A stretch of DNA of 23,333 nt from an uncultured Erysipelotrichaceae bacterium (GTDB taxonomy: Bacteria; Bacillota_I; Bacilli_A; RF39; UBA660): NCBI GenBank assembly GCA_951801995.1, contig CATOOY010000012.1, positions 1-23,333 on the forward strand, written 5' to 3'. The position numbers were made by a program, and so were the translations under genes. Shown here piece by piece: positions 1 to 7,925 of this stretch; the stretch's first letter is position 1; every line of letters begins with the position of its first letter. The notes beneath the pieces are model-generated. The model made no database searches. It was not told where the DNA came from and worked only from the letters and a program-made list of their open reading frames with translations.

Positions 1-509
1 AATTATTTATTTACTATTATTTATTAAAGAAAAAAGAAAATATTTCCTTTGCAGGGGTATACTTACAAAATATAATAAAAGATATCTTACAAGCAAAACC
101 AAATAAAACATATGAAGAATTATTATATGAAGCTTACAAATTAGATGGTTTTACCATTAAAAACAGAAGTATAGTAAAAGCATTAGATAAAGAAGAAAAA
201 AACAGCTATATAAAAAATATGCGTTTTAAAGCAGATGGAGACTTTTATAGCAATGCTAAAGTATTAGAAGAACAGACAATAGAAAAATTAACAAAAATGG
301 TAAAAGAAAAAATAGAAAAAGCAATCATAGATATTTATAATGTAGATTTCAAAATAGATCCTAAAAATATTGGTTTTGAAAAAGAAGAAGATCAAACAGG
401 ATGTAAATTTTGTAGTTTTAAAGATATATGTTTCAAAGAAGATACTGATATCAATATTCTTCCTAAAATGAAAAACTTAGAATTTCTAGAAGGGGATGTA
501 TATGAGTAA
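1..509 (+). CDS. addB: AddB C-terminus (partial; ATP-dependent nuclease subunit B)
   Basis: This is the 3' end of a gene that begins before the window; the frame starting at base 3 is open to the TAA at 507-509. AddB pairs with AddA in the helicase-nuclease that processes double-strand breaks for recombination. The visible part carries the end of the RecB-like nuclease region (YYYLL, FAGVYLQNI, a YKLDGF stretch) and the C-terminal cysteine pattern C-x2-C-x5-C (GCKFCSFKDIC). In AddB these three cysteines, with one upstream cysteine outside the window, bind a 4Fe-4S cluster. The ATG at 219 is internal, since the frame runs on upstream with AddB-like residues. It overlaps the start of addA, as expected for an addB-addA operon. 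The family assignment rests on the cysteine motif and the neighbour. Confidence 0.9.
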   Translation, partial: LFIYYYLLKKKENISFAGVYLQNIIKDILQAKPNKTYEELLYEAYKLDGFTIKNRSIVKALDKEEKNSYIKNMRFKADGDFYSNAKVLEEQTIEKLTKMVKEKIEKAIIDIYNVDFKIDPKNIGFEKEEDQTGCKFCSFKDICFKEDTDINILPKMKNLEFLEGDVYE

Positions 510-3500
510 AATGGGTTTTACAAAACAGCAAAAAAAAGCGATTTATGAAAATGGGAAAAACATATTAGTAAGTGCTGGTGCTGGTAGTGGGAAAACAGCA
601 GTTTTAACAGAACGTATCTTAGAAAAATTAAAAAGTGGAATTTCTCTAGATGAACTTATTATTCTAACCTTTACCAATGCAGCAGCTTTTGAAATGAAAG
701 AACGTGTAAAAAAGAAAATAGAACAAGAAGTGAAAGATGGAAATAAAAACCTTATAAAAGAACTTGCAAAAGTAGAAAGTGCTCTTATCTGTACCTTTGA
801 TAGCTTCGCTTTGTTTTTAGTAAAAAAATATCACTATCTACTACAAATAGATCGTGATATTCAAATAGGAGATACCATTTTAATCGAACATGAAAAAAGA
901 GAAAAGTTAGAAGAAATATTTACAGAAAAATATGAAAAAAGAGAAGAAAAATTTTTAAATTTTATAGATACCTTTTCCATTAAAGATGATAAAAAATTAA
1001 AACAAATGATTTTATCTCTTTATCAAAAATTAGATATAGTAATAGATAAAAAAGACTTTTTAGATAACTATTTTGCCAACTATCAAACAGAGAAAAAAAT
1101 AGAAGAAAATATAAAAGAATTTGAAAAAATTTTAGAGGAGGACTATAAAGAAATACAAGAAAATTTAAAAACCATGTCTTATTATATAACAGAAGATAGT
1201 CAAATATTTTATAAAAAAGTAGATTCTTTATTCCAAGGAATACAAGAAAAACCAAATTATGATGATTTTCTTTATTTAACTACCATAAAATTGCCAATTT
1301 TTAGAGGAAAAGAAAATTTGTTATATAAAGAAGAAATAAAAAATATATATGATAAAATAAAAGAAAAGTGGAATAATATAAAAGAGAAATTAACATATCA
1401 AAATAGAGAAGAAATAAAAGAAGAATTAAAAGAAACAAAACAAACAGTAGAAGTTATTATTTCCATATTAAAAGAATTAGAGGAAAAAATGTGGGCATTT
1501 AAAATGGAAAACAAAATCTTTACCTTTAGTGACATTACACTTCTAGCAATACAACTTTTGAAACAAAATCCAAATGTTACAAAAGAATTAAAAGAAAAAA
1601 CAAAAGAAATTATGATAGATGAATATCAAGATACCAATGATACAAATGCTTATCTTATATCATTCATTGCCAATAATAATTTATATATGGTAGGAGATGT
1701 AAAACAATCTATCTATGGATTTAGAAATGCCAATCCTTCCTTATTTATGCAAAAATATGAAGACTATAAAGAAGAAAAGAATGGAATAAAAATAGATCTA
1801 ACTGATAATTTTCGTTCTAAAAAAGAAGTATTAGATGGTGTGAATATGATTTTTGAAAGAATAATGGATTTAGAAATGGGAGGAGCAGATTATAAAAATG
1901 GGCATGAAATGATAGCAGGAACTATTACCCAAAATGAAGAAAAAGAATTAAACCATTATTTAGAAATACTAGATTATTCTTATAAAGATAATCTTTATAG
2001 AAAAGAAGAAATAGAAGCCTTTATGATAGGCACAGATATAAAAAAGAAGATAGCAGAAGGATATACCATTTTTGATACAAAAGAAAATAAACAAAGACCT
2101 ATAACTTTTTCTGACTTTACTATATTAATGGATAGAAAAACAAACTTTGAATTATATAAAAAAATATTTACATATTTAAATATACCAATTTATTTAAATA
2201 TAGAAGAAAAATTTATTGCATCCGATGAAATATATGTTTTAAAAAATATATTAAAATTATTAGCTTGTCACAAAGAGAAAAATTATTATGATCATAAATT
2301 TATGCATCCTTTTTTAAGTGTAGCAAGATCCTTTCTATTTTCTTATAAAGATAATGAAATATTGAAAGCTGTAAAAAAGGCAAAAGAAGAAGAAATAACA
2401 CTTTATAGAGCTATAAAGCAAATGGAACAATTTCACGAATGGAATACCAAAATAGAAAAAGTTGCAAAAAAAATAAATACACTTAGCTTATCAGAATTAT
2501 TATATGAAATTTATATTACCTTTGATTTTTATAATAAAATAAATACCAAAGAAAATATAAGCTTACTTGTATCTAAATTAGATTACTTATTAGAGGTAAC
2601 TACCAATTTAGAAAAAATAGGGTATGGGTTAGAAGAAATGATTACCTATTTTGAAGAAGCAATAGAACATAAAATAGATGTAAAATTTAACTTACAAAAA
2701 AAAGAAAATAGTGGAGTAACAATTACCAATATCCATAAATCAAAGGGGCTTGAATATCCTATTTGTTATTATAGTGGACTTTATAAAAGCTTTTCAAAAG
2801 AAGAATTTAAAGAAAAATTTTTATTACATAAAAAATATGGTTTTATTGTTCCCATTGAAAAAGAAGGAATAAAAGAAACTATTTTAAAAACACTCTTTAA
2901 AACAGATTATTTAAAAAAAGATAAAGCAGAAAAAATAAGACTTTTTTATGTAGCACTCACAAGAGCCCGAGATAAAATAATACTGGTAAGTAATATAGAA
3001 GATAGTGAAAAAGAAGAAATAAAAGAAGAAAAAATACCAAGTAGTATACGCTTTTCTTATAATAGTTTTTATCATATACTAGAATCTATCAAAAATAGTT
3101 TATATCCATATATAAGAAAAATAGATATAAATGCCCTAGAAATAACAAATACATACCATCAAAAAGGAGAAAATATCCCATATCATAAAATACCAAATAC
3201 AAACAAACCATTAAATATAATAGAAGTATATGAGCAAAAAAGAAAGAAAGAAAAAAAAGAATATTCTACTTTATATACACTCATAGATAAAGAAATAAAA
3301 GACAAAATAGAAGTAGGCTTATTATTTCACAGTTATTTAGAAATATTAGATTTTAAAAATATAGAAGAAGAATTTAAGATATATAAAATACCCAATTTTT
3401 ACCAAAATAAAATTTTAAAATTTTTAGAAAGTCCTATTATCAAAGAACATACCATTCAAAAAATATATAAAGAATATAATTTCTTTGATAATAAAACAAA

Positions 3501-3720
3501 AACACAAGGTATTATAGACTTATTAATAGAAACAGAATATCGTTTTGTTATTATAGATTATAAACTAAAAGAAATAGAGAAAGAAAGCTATCAAAATCAA
3601 ATAAAAGGATATATAGAATATATAGAAAGTATCACAGAAAAAAAAGTAGAAGGATATTTATATTCTATATTAGATGGAACCTATAAAGAAGTAAGCAAAA
3701 AAGAACTAGCACATTTATAG
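502..3720 (+). CDS. addA: AddA helicase-nuclease subunit A
   Basis: UvrD/Rep-type superfamily 1 helicase fused to a RecB-family nuclease; with AddB it resects DNA ends for RecA loading. Visible motifs by approximate residue: Walker A SAGAGSGKTAVL (24-35), DEYQDTND (motif II, ~372), VGDVKQSIYGFR (motif III, ~396), NFRSKKEVL (motif IV), NIHKSKGLEYP (motif V, ~741), RLFYVALTRARDK (motif VI, ~812). The C-terminal nuclease shows FHSYLE (~940), GIIDLL (~1002), IIDYK (~1017) and QIKGY (~1032). At 1072 residues it is shorter than the roughly 1,230 of Bacillus subtilis AddA, with no key motif missing. I chose ATG 502 over ATG 496 because AAGGGG at 490-495 touches 496 but sits 6 bases before 502. It overlaps addB by 8 bases. 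Confidence 0.95.
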   Translation: MSKMGFTKQQKKAIYENGKNILVSAGAGSGKTAVLTERILEKLKSGISLDELIILTFTNAAAFEMKERVKKKIEQEVKDGNKNLIKELAKVESALICTFDSFALFLVKKYHYLLQIDRDIQIGDTILIEHEKREKLEEIFTEKYEKREEKFLNFIDTFSIKDDKKLKQMILSLYQKLDIVIDKKDFLDNYFANYQTEKKIEENIKEFEKILEEDYKEIQENLKTMSYYITEDSQIFYKKVDSLFQGIQEKPNYDDFLYLTTIKLPIFRGKENLLYKEEIKNIYDKIKEKWNNIKEKLTYQNREEIKEELKETKQTVEVIISILKELEEKMWAFKMENKIFTFSDITLLAIQLLKQNPNVTKELKEKTKEIMIDEYQDTNDTNAYLISFIANNNLYMVGDVKQSIYGFRNANPSLFMQKYEDYKEEKNGIKIDLTDNFRSKKEVLDGVNMIFERIMDLEMGGADYKNGHEMIAGTITQNEEKELNHYLEILDYSYKDNLYRKEEIEAFMIGTDIKKKIAEGYTIFDTKENKQRPITFSDFTILMDRKTNFELYKKIFTYLNIPIYLNIEEKFIASDEIYVLKNILKLLACHKEKNYYDHKFMHPFLSVARSFLFSYKDNEILKAVKKAKEEEITLYRAIKQMEQFHEWNTKIEKVAKKINTLSLSELLYEIYITFDFYNKINTKENISLLVSKLDYLLEVTTNLEKIGYGLEEMITYFEEAIEHKIDVKFNLQKKENSGVTITNIHKSKGLEYPICYYSGLYKSFSKEEFKEKFLLHKKYGFIVPIEKEGIKETILKTLFKTDYLKKDKAEKIRLFYVALTRARDKIILVSNIEDSEKEEIKEEKIPSSIRFSYNSFYHILESIKNSLYPYIRKIDINALEITNTYHQKGENIPYHKIPNTNKPLNIIEVYEQKRKKEKKEYSTLYTLIDKEIKDKIEVGLLFHSYLEILDFKNIEEEFKIYKIPNFYQNKILKFLESPIIKEHTIQKIYKEYNFFDNKTKTQGIIDLLIETEYRFVIIDYKLKEIEKESYQNQIKGYIEYIESITEKKVEGYLYSILDGTYKEVSKKELAHL

Positions 3721-3723
3721 GCT

Positions 3724-3742
3724 TTATGATATAATATTAAAT
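3724..3742 (+). promoter_or_regulatory. Extended -10 promoter for the secreted-protein gene
   Basis: TGATATAAT at 3727-3735 is a TGn extended -10 with a perfect TATAAT. No good -35 lies 16-18 bases upstream (TAGCAC at 3707), so activity would rely on the extended -10. It lies just after the addA stop and about 25 bases before ATG 3760. Confidence 0.55.
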
Positions 3743-3759
3743 GAAAAGTGAGGAAAGTT

Positions 3760-4887
3760 ATGAAAAGAAAAATTTTTATAATAAGCTTTATACTACTATT
3801 ATCTGTTATGTTTTTTCCTACCTCTATCAAAGCAGCAGATAAACAAGAAATCTATATGGAATGCAAGTATGCAAGCGAGGATGAAAAAACAAGAGGGACT
3901 ATAACTATTTACACTGGGCTTATACATGAATATTATATTACAAAATATGAAGGTGCAGAAAAAAATAATAGAGAATTATTAGGAAACTGGACCAATGTTC
4001 AGAAAGATGTTGGAAGGCTAGGATGCCCTAATTATATACTTTTTAATAAAGGAACAATATTCTATAGTGTAAGAGGTTATTACAAGAAATCAACACTTGA
4101 TAAATATAAAAAGGAAAATTGGGAAGAGGCAATCATATTAAAATTATCAGCAAAAACTATTGATAATTCAAAAGATTTTTGCTTTTACAATTCAAAAAAT
4201 GATGGAAAAACAGGTGGGACATTAGGAAATATCAGTAATTATGGGCGTCAATGGTATATTAAAAAGAAAAACAATACTGTAGATATTATAAATCTAGATG
4301 ATTCTGCACCATATGAGTTTCAAGGGAAAGCAGAAGATTTCTATACTACAGGAAGTTTTAAGTGTGTAGATAAAGTGTATGTAGCACAAAAATATGTTGG
4401 TGGTGGTGGGAATATATATCGCCACGCAATATCCACAAAGGCAAACCTTATTGATGATAATTGGGACCCCATAAGTGACACTGCCAAAAATCTAAAAGGA
4501 GCACAAGATGAATGGCTTCCAGACACAGAAGGCCCAACAGCAGAAGAGTGTAAAAAAAATCCAGAACTTGTAGGTTGTGTAAAAAGCAGTTGTGAAGTAA
4601 TAGATACAAGTGGAGAAGTATTTAAAATATTAAAACAAATCTTAGGATATGTTCAAATAGGAAGCGTATTTGCTGTACTAATATTTTGTGTTTTAGATTT
4701 AGGGGGAGCAGTCGCATCTGCAGACGATGATGCATTTAGAAAAGCAAGAGGAAAAGTAATGAAAAGAATCATCGCACTTATATTAATTTTCTTAGTACCA
4801 TTACTTGTAAATTTTGTAATTAATTTAGTAAATTTAGGAGCATGTTCAGAAGAGGATTATGATTTTATTGGTAATCTATTTGATTAA
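3760..4887 (+). CDS. Secreted/membrane protein of unknown function with pilin-like two-helix C-terminus
   Basis: I do not recognise a named family for the whole protein. It opens with a signal peptide (MKRKIF, hydrophobic core, IKA/AD cleavage-like site near residue 25). An approximately 250-residue extracytoplasmic part follows, with scattered cysteines including a CKKNPELVGC..SSC cluster near residue 270. The last ~100 residues hold two hydrophobic helices (around GYVQIGSVFAVLIFCVLDLGG and RIIALILIFLVPLLVNFVI) separated by a short charged loop rich in Asp, Arg and Lys. That layout resembles VirB2/TrbC-type pilins fused to an exported domain, but this is a shape resemblance only. ATG 3760 is preferred over GTG 3748 because AGGA at 3751-3754 gives a 5-base spacing. 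It has its own promoter and a strong terminator, so it is probably monocistronic. Confidence 0.6.
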   Translation: MKRKIFIISFILLLSVMFFPTSIKAADKQEIYMECKYASEDEKTRGTITIYTGLIHEYYITKYEGAEKNNRELLGNWTNVQKDVGRLGCPNYILFNKGTIFYSVRGYYKKSTLDKYKKENWEEAIILKLSAKTIDNSKDFCFYNSKNDGKTGGTLGNISNYGRQWYIKKKNNTVDIINLDDSAPYEFQGKAEDFYTTGSFKCVDKVYVAQKYVGGGGNIYRHAISTKANLIDDNWDPISDTAKNLKGAQDEWLPDTEGPTAEECKKNPELVGCVKSSCEVIDTSGEVFKILKQILGYVQIGSVFAVLIFCVLDLGGAVASADDDAFRKARGKVMKRIIALILIFLVPLLVNFVINLVNLGACSEEDYDFIGNLFD

Positions 4888-4910
4888 GATAACGAAAGTT
4901 ATCTTTTTTT
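4886..4910 (+). terminator. Intrinsic terminator after the secreted-protein gene
   Basis: Perfect 8-bp stem AAGATAAC/GTTATCTT (4886-4893 with 4898-4905), GAAA tetraloop, then a T run to 4910. The stem starts inside the TAA stop of the upstream gene. Confidence 0.85.
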
Positions 4911-4933
4911 AGTAAATATGTTATAATAAATAA
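4899..4933 (+). promoter_or_regulatory. mutL promoter, extended -10
   Basis: TGTTATAAT at 4919-4927 is a TGn extended -10 with a perfect TATAAT at 4922-4927. A weak -35 (TTATCT, 4899-4904) sits 17 bases upstream and lies within the descending arm and tail of the preceding terminator. Confidence 0.6.
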
Positions 4934-4944
4934 AGGTGGTAAAG

Positions 4945-6702
4945 ATGGCAAAAATAAAAGTGATGGATGTAATTTTATCAAACAAAATAGCAGCAGGAGA
5001 AGTAGTAGAAAAATGTGCATCTGTTGTAAAAGAACTCACAGAAAATGCAATAGATGCTGATAGTAAAACCATAAGAATTGATTTAAAAGAAGCAGGTACC
5101 AAACAGATAAAAGTAACAGATGATGGTATAGGAATGGATAAAGAAGATGCCCTAATTGCTTTTGAAAGACATGCAACAAGTAAATTAATAGATGAAGATG
5201 ATTTATATAGAATTCATACACTAGGATTCAGAGGAGAAGCACTTCCCTCTATCGCATCTGTAAGTAAAATAGATTTAAAAACATCAAATGGGAAAATAGG
5301 AACACATGTGAAAATAGAAGGCGGAATCCTTAAAGAAGTAAAAAATGGAGACGCAAGAAGAGGAACCATAATAGAAGTAAATGATATATTTTATAATACC
5401 CCAGCACGTTTAAAGCACATGAAAAGTTTATATACAGAACTTGCAAACATTACAGATTATATCCATAAACTAGCACTTTCTTATCCATCCATAAAATTTA
5501 TTTTAAGCAATAACGATTCTATCTTGTTAAATACAGATGGGAGCGGGAATTTATTAAAAACATTTTCTGCAATATTTGGAATAAACACCACTAAAAAAAT
5601 GCTTCCCATTGGAGAAGAAAATGAAGATTATAAAATAGCTGGGTACATTTCTAAACCAGAAGTACATAGAGCAAGTAGAAATCATATGATTCTAATTGTA
5701 AATGGGAGAATAGTAAGAAATACCGAAATAAATAGAGCAATAAATGATGCCTATCATAGTTATAAACCAGACAATCGATATCCTATTGTTTTAATTCGTA
5801 TTGAAACAGATCCTAGTTTAATAGATGTAAATATTCATCCAACAAAAATGGATATTAAATTTAGTAAAATAAATGAACTTATTTCTCTTTTAACAAATGC
5901 AATTCAAAAAGCCATCAAAAAAGAATTATTAATTCCAGAAATAGAAATAAAAGAAACAGAAACAATAGAAGAAAACAAAATATATGAAGAAATAACATTA
6001 GATTTAGAAAGAGTAGCAGAAAATACACCTTCTATAAATATAGAAAAAAAAGTAGGAATATTAGAAAAGAAAAATATTGAAATAGAAAAAGAGAAGCAAG
6101 AAAAATTACCAGAACTATATCCAATAGGAAGTATTCATGGTACTTACATTATTTGTCAAAATGAAAATGGGATGTATCTAATAGATCAGCATGCAGCCAA
6201 AGAAAGAATCAATTATGAAATAGTTTTAAATAAATTAAAAGAAGAAAAACCTCATATCACAGATTTATTAATTCCTCTTACCTTTGAGTTAACTACAGCA
6301 GAGTATATGGTGTTAAAACAAAATATAGATGTAATGAAGCAGATAGGTTTTAAGGTAGAAGAATTTGGAATAAGTTCTATTATTGTAAAAAGTCACCCTA
6401 CATGGCTTACTAAATATAACGAAGAAGAAGCTATTAAAAGAATAATAGATTTAATTATTCATTTAGAAAAAAATTTCAATATTGAAAGATTTAGAGATCA
6501 TGTTGCAGCTACTATGGCATGTAAAATGTCTATCAAAGCAAATGATACGATTACTATTCTAGAAATGGAAAATTTAATGAATGATTTAAGAAAATGTAAA
6601 AATCCATTTCACTGCCCTCATGGAAGACCAACAATTGTCTATTTTTCCAAAAATGATTTAGAAAAATTATTTAAAAGAAGTGGTTTCGATGGGAAAAAAT
6701 AA
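4945..6702 (+). CDS. mutL: DNA mismatch repair protein MutL
   Basis: MutL couples mismatch recognition by MutS to strand incision. The N-terminal GHKL ATPase motifs are present: NKIAAGEVVE...KELTENAIDA (~12-38, with catalytic Glu and Asn), DDGIGMD (~59-65) and GFRGEALPS (~93-101). The C-terminal domain has the endonuclease metal motif DQHAAKERINYE, matching DQHA-x2-E-x4-E (~414), plus the ACK and CPHGRP signatures near the end (~530-562). This makes it a nicking-type MutL as in Gram-positives, not the endonuclease-free E. coli type. The 585-residue length is normal. ATG 4945 follows AAGGTGG at 4933-4939; the GTG at 4936 lies inside that site. No mutS is in the window. The next gene overlaps its end. 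Confidence 0.96.
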   Translation: MAKIKVMDVILSNKIAAGEVVEKCASVVKELTENAIDADSKTIRIDLKEAGTKQIKVTDDGIGMDKEDALIAFERHATSKLIDEDDLYRIHTLGFRGEALPSIASVSKIDLKTSNGKIGTHVKIEGGILKEVKNGDARRGTIIEVNDIFYNTPARLKHMKSLYTELANITDYIHKLALSYPSIKFILSNNDSILLNTDGSGNLLKTFSAIFGINTTKKMLPIGEENEDYKIAGYISKPEVHRASRNHMILIVNGRIVRNTEINRAINDAYHSYKPDNRYPIVLIRIETDPSLIDVNIHPTKMDIKFSKINELISLLTNAIQKAIKKELLIPEIEIKETETIEENKIYEEITLDLERVAENTPSINIEKKVGILEKKNIEIEKEKQEKLPELYPIGSIHGTYIICQNENGMYLIDQHAAKERINYEIVLNKLKEEKPHITDLLIPLTFELTTAEYMVLKQNIDVMKQIGFKVEEFGISSIIVKSHPTWLTKYNEEEAIKRIIDLIIHLEKNFNIERFRDHVAATMACKMSIKANDTITILEMENLMNDLRKCKNPFHCPHGRPTIVYFSKNDLEKLFKRSGFDGKK

Positions 6703-7260
6703 AGAATTACAAGAATTTTACTACAATATTTTGCACCTAAGACAAAATGAAAAAACAAAAATAGAAAACATTATAATCCAAAATAAAGAGAAATTTTGCA
6801 ACTTAACAGATGATTTCGAAGGATTATGTAAAATAATTTCTAACCATATAGCTTTAGATTTAGATCAAATTGGAGTAGACTATAAACTAATAAATTTACA
6901 AAAAGCATTTGGGTTTTTTGATCATGAATGTGTGATTGTTCGCTATAAATATCCAAACTGTAAGTTTGGATATCTACTAGTAGATATCCAAACTGTAAGT
7001 TTGGATATTTACTAGTAGATATTAGTTTTAAACAATTCCTCCCAAAAAAAGGAAAAAAAATCAATCCTCATTTGCAGCAATACCCACCAATTATCTTATC
7101 AGAAACAGAAATAGGGAAAACAGTAACACATAATTTATTAGAAAATGGTTTTTGTGATATAGATAATGAAATATTAACACAATATATAAATAGTTTTCGT
7201 GGTAAAAATGAAAAAATAACAGTGTCATTAGAAGATTATTTTGTACAAAAATATAAGTAA
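6689..7260 (+). pseudogene. Frameshifted small protein gene (possible papain/transglutaminase-like fold), split by a 35-bp tandem duplication
   Basis: The frame from ATG 6689 stops at 7015. The frame encoding the remainder enters after the second repeat copy and runs to TAA 7258-7260. Removing one 35-bp copy (6950-6984 or 6985-7019) joins the two into one 178-residue protein, with YPNCKFGYLLVDI followed by SFKQFLP and a C-terminus ending VQKYK. The restored chain has Cys (EGLCKIIS), His (FFDHECVIV) and Asp (YLLVDISFKQF) in the order and spacing of papain- or transglutaminase-like domains. No trusted family name follows, and the catalytic idea is inference. The start overlaps mutL by 14 bases, so it is co-transcribed. 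It could be dead, phase-variable, or an assembly artefact. Confidence 0.7.
6950..7019. repeat. Tandem duplication of a 35-bp unit, each copy internally palindromic
   Basis: Copy 1 is 6950-6984 and copy 2 is 6985-7019; they differ at one base (C at 6974, T at 7009). Each copy begins TATCCAAACT and contains an inverted repeat with 11-base arms (ATATCCAAACT/AGTTTGGATAT) around a 3-base centre. Each also ends near the palindrome CTACTAGTAG, or its one-base variant in copy 2. Because 35 is not a multiple of 3, the extra copy shifts the reading frame of the host gene. Confidence 0.92.
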
Positions 7261-7293
7261 AAAGCCATATATGATTTCTATATATGACTTTTT
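7261..7293. terminator. Bidirectional terminator between convergent genes
   Basis: Arms AAAGCCATATAT (7261-7272) and ATATATGACTTT (7280-7291) form a 12-bp stem with one mismatch on the plus strand, which becomes a G-U pair on the minus strand. A-rich and T-rich flanks serve both directions. It separates the split gene (+) from the coat genes (-). Confidence 0.7.
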
Positions 7294-7606
7294 ATATTAA
7301 TTCTTCTAATTTACTGGATAAACTATTATATTTTTCTATTATTTTAGAAGACTCTGCTTTCTCCAAAGAATACCAGCCTTTTGCAAAAGAAAGTTCATAT
7401 AATTTTCTTTGCATATCCTTAATTTCTTGAAATAAAGGAAATAAAGCATCATACAAAGTTTCACAGCTTGCTTCATTTAAAGCATAGCACATATCAACAC
7501 TCATATTTTTTTCACAAGAAAGCTGTGCAGTTAAATAATCAGAATCATTCATTTCCTTTGTTTGGGGAACTTCTACCTTAGGATTCTGTACTTTATTGTT
7601 GTTCAT
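7292..7606 (-). CDS. CotF-family spore coat protein
   Basis: A 104-residue all-helical protein. The core MNDSDYLTAQLSCEKNMS, a middle helix around ALNEASCETLYDALFPLF, and the tail AKGWYSLEKAE match the pattern of CotF-type coat proteins (helical, ferritin/rubrerythrin-like fold, ending with a GWY segment). Such proteins are deposited on the spore surface; family knowledge gives the role. A Pro/Gln/Lys-rich stretch of about 15 residues precedes the domain. ATG 7606 has AGGAG nine bases upstream; ATG 7612 is an alternative with only 3 bases of spacing. It overlaps the upstream coat gene by 14 bases, so the two are co-transcribed. Confidence 0.8.
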   Translation of the reverse strand: MNNNKVQNPKVEVPQTKEMNDSDYLTAQLSCEKNMSVDMCYALNEASCETLYDALFPLFQEIKDMQRKLYELSFAKGWYSLEKAESSKIIEKYNSLSSKLEELI

Positions 7607-7817
7607 TATCATCTTCTCCTTTTTTTAATAATTGAGTAATTCTCTCACATATAGAAGCATGCATTCTAGCACAATCTCCTAAAACATTTTTTACATCCAT
7701 ATCTTGTACTTCTTTTTCAAAATGAAGAGCCTTTTTACTAGCATTCATATTCCATTGAAACATATCCTCTAAATAAGCTAAATCTTTTGTACTAATCATA
7801 CTAGGTACCATTTGCAT
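7593..7817 (-). CDS. Small spore-coat-associated helical protein
   Basis: A 74-residue protein with the segment MISTKDLAYLEDMFQWN followed by two amphipathic helices and a charged tail. Proteins of this size with an ISTKDLxY..DMF.WN opening commonly sit next to CotF-like genes in spore-forming clostridia and related bacteria, and are annotated as spore coat proteins. The function is inferred from that pairing. ATG 7817 has AGGA eight bases upstream; later ATGs at 7811 and 7799 are possible. It is the first gene of a two-gene minus-strand unit and overlaps the second. Confidence 0.72.
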   Translation of the reverse strand: MQMVPSMISTKDLAYLEDMFQWNMNASKKALHFEKEVQDMDVKNVLGDCARMHASICERITQLLKKGEDDNEQQ

Positions 7818-7872
7818 AAAATCATTCCTTTCGTTTTTATTTTGTTATTTTTGAAAGAAAAATATACAAAAA

Positions 7873-7905
7873 ATTGTATGAATAAAAAAACTATGTTAAA
7901 ATTAA
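7873..7905 (-). promoter_or_regulatory. Candidate mother-cell sigma (SigE/SigK-type) promoter for the coat gene pair
   Basis: On the minus strand CATACAAT (7880-7873) matches the SigE/SigK -10 pattern CATA-n3-T. A loose ACATA element lies about 10-15 bases upstream. The leader would be about 45-55 bases. Mother-cell control is what coat genes need, but the region is so AT-rich that a chance match is possible. Confidence 0.35.
7874..7902 (+). promoter_or_regulatory. Promoter for the divergent PAP2-like gene
   Basis: TTGTAT (7874-7879), a 17-base spacer, and TAAAAT (7897-7902) preceded by TGT (7894-7896), giving an extended -10. It overlaps the candidate sporulation promoter on the opposite strand. 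Confidence 0.6.
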
Positions 7906-7925
7906 AAAAAGAAAGTAGGGAAAAT

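Noticed and set aside
4341..4526. Minus-strand and other alternative-frame ORFs inside genes (for example 980-1255, 4341-4526, 13209-13631, 17209-17460)
   Set aside because: They lie within well-supported genes, lack ribosome sites or family features, and reflect AT-rich codon shadows.
6950..7019. CRISPR array or phage attachment site
   Set aside because: Only two directly abutting copies with no spacers, and no integrase or cas gene nearby. A tandem duplication explains it.
7072..7260. Independent small gene starting at TTG 7072
   Set aside because: The frame is open further upstream through the second repeat copy and joins the first half on deletion of one repeat, and there is no ribosome site at 7072.
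7812..7925. N-terminal extension of the PAP2-like protein from ATG 7812
   Set aside because: It would cover the predicted promoter and coat gene start, adds a non-conserved Lys-rich segment, and lacks a ribosome site.
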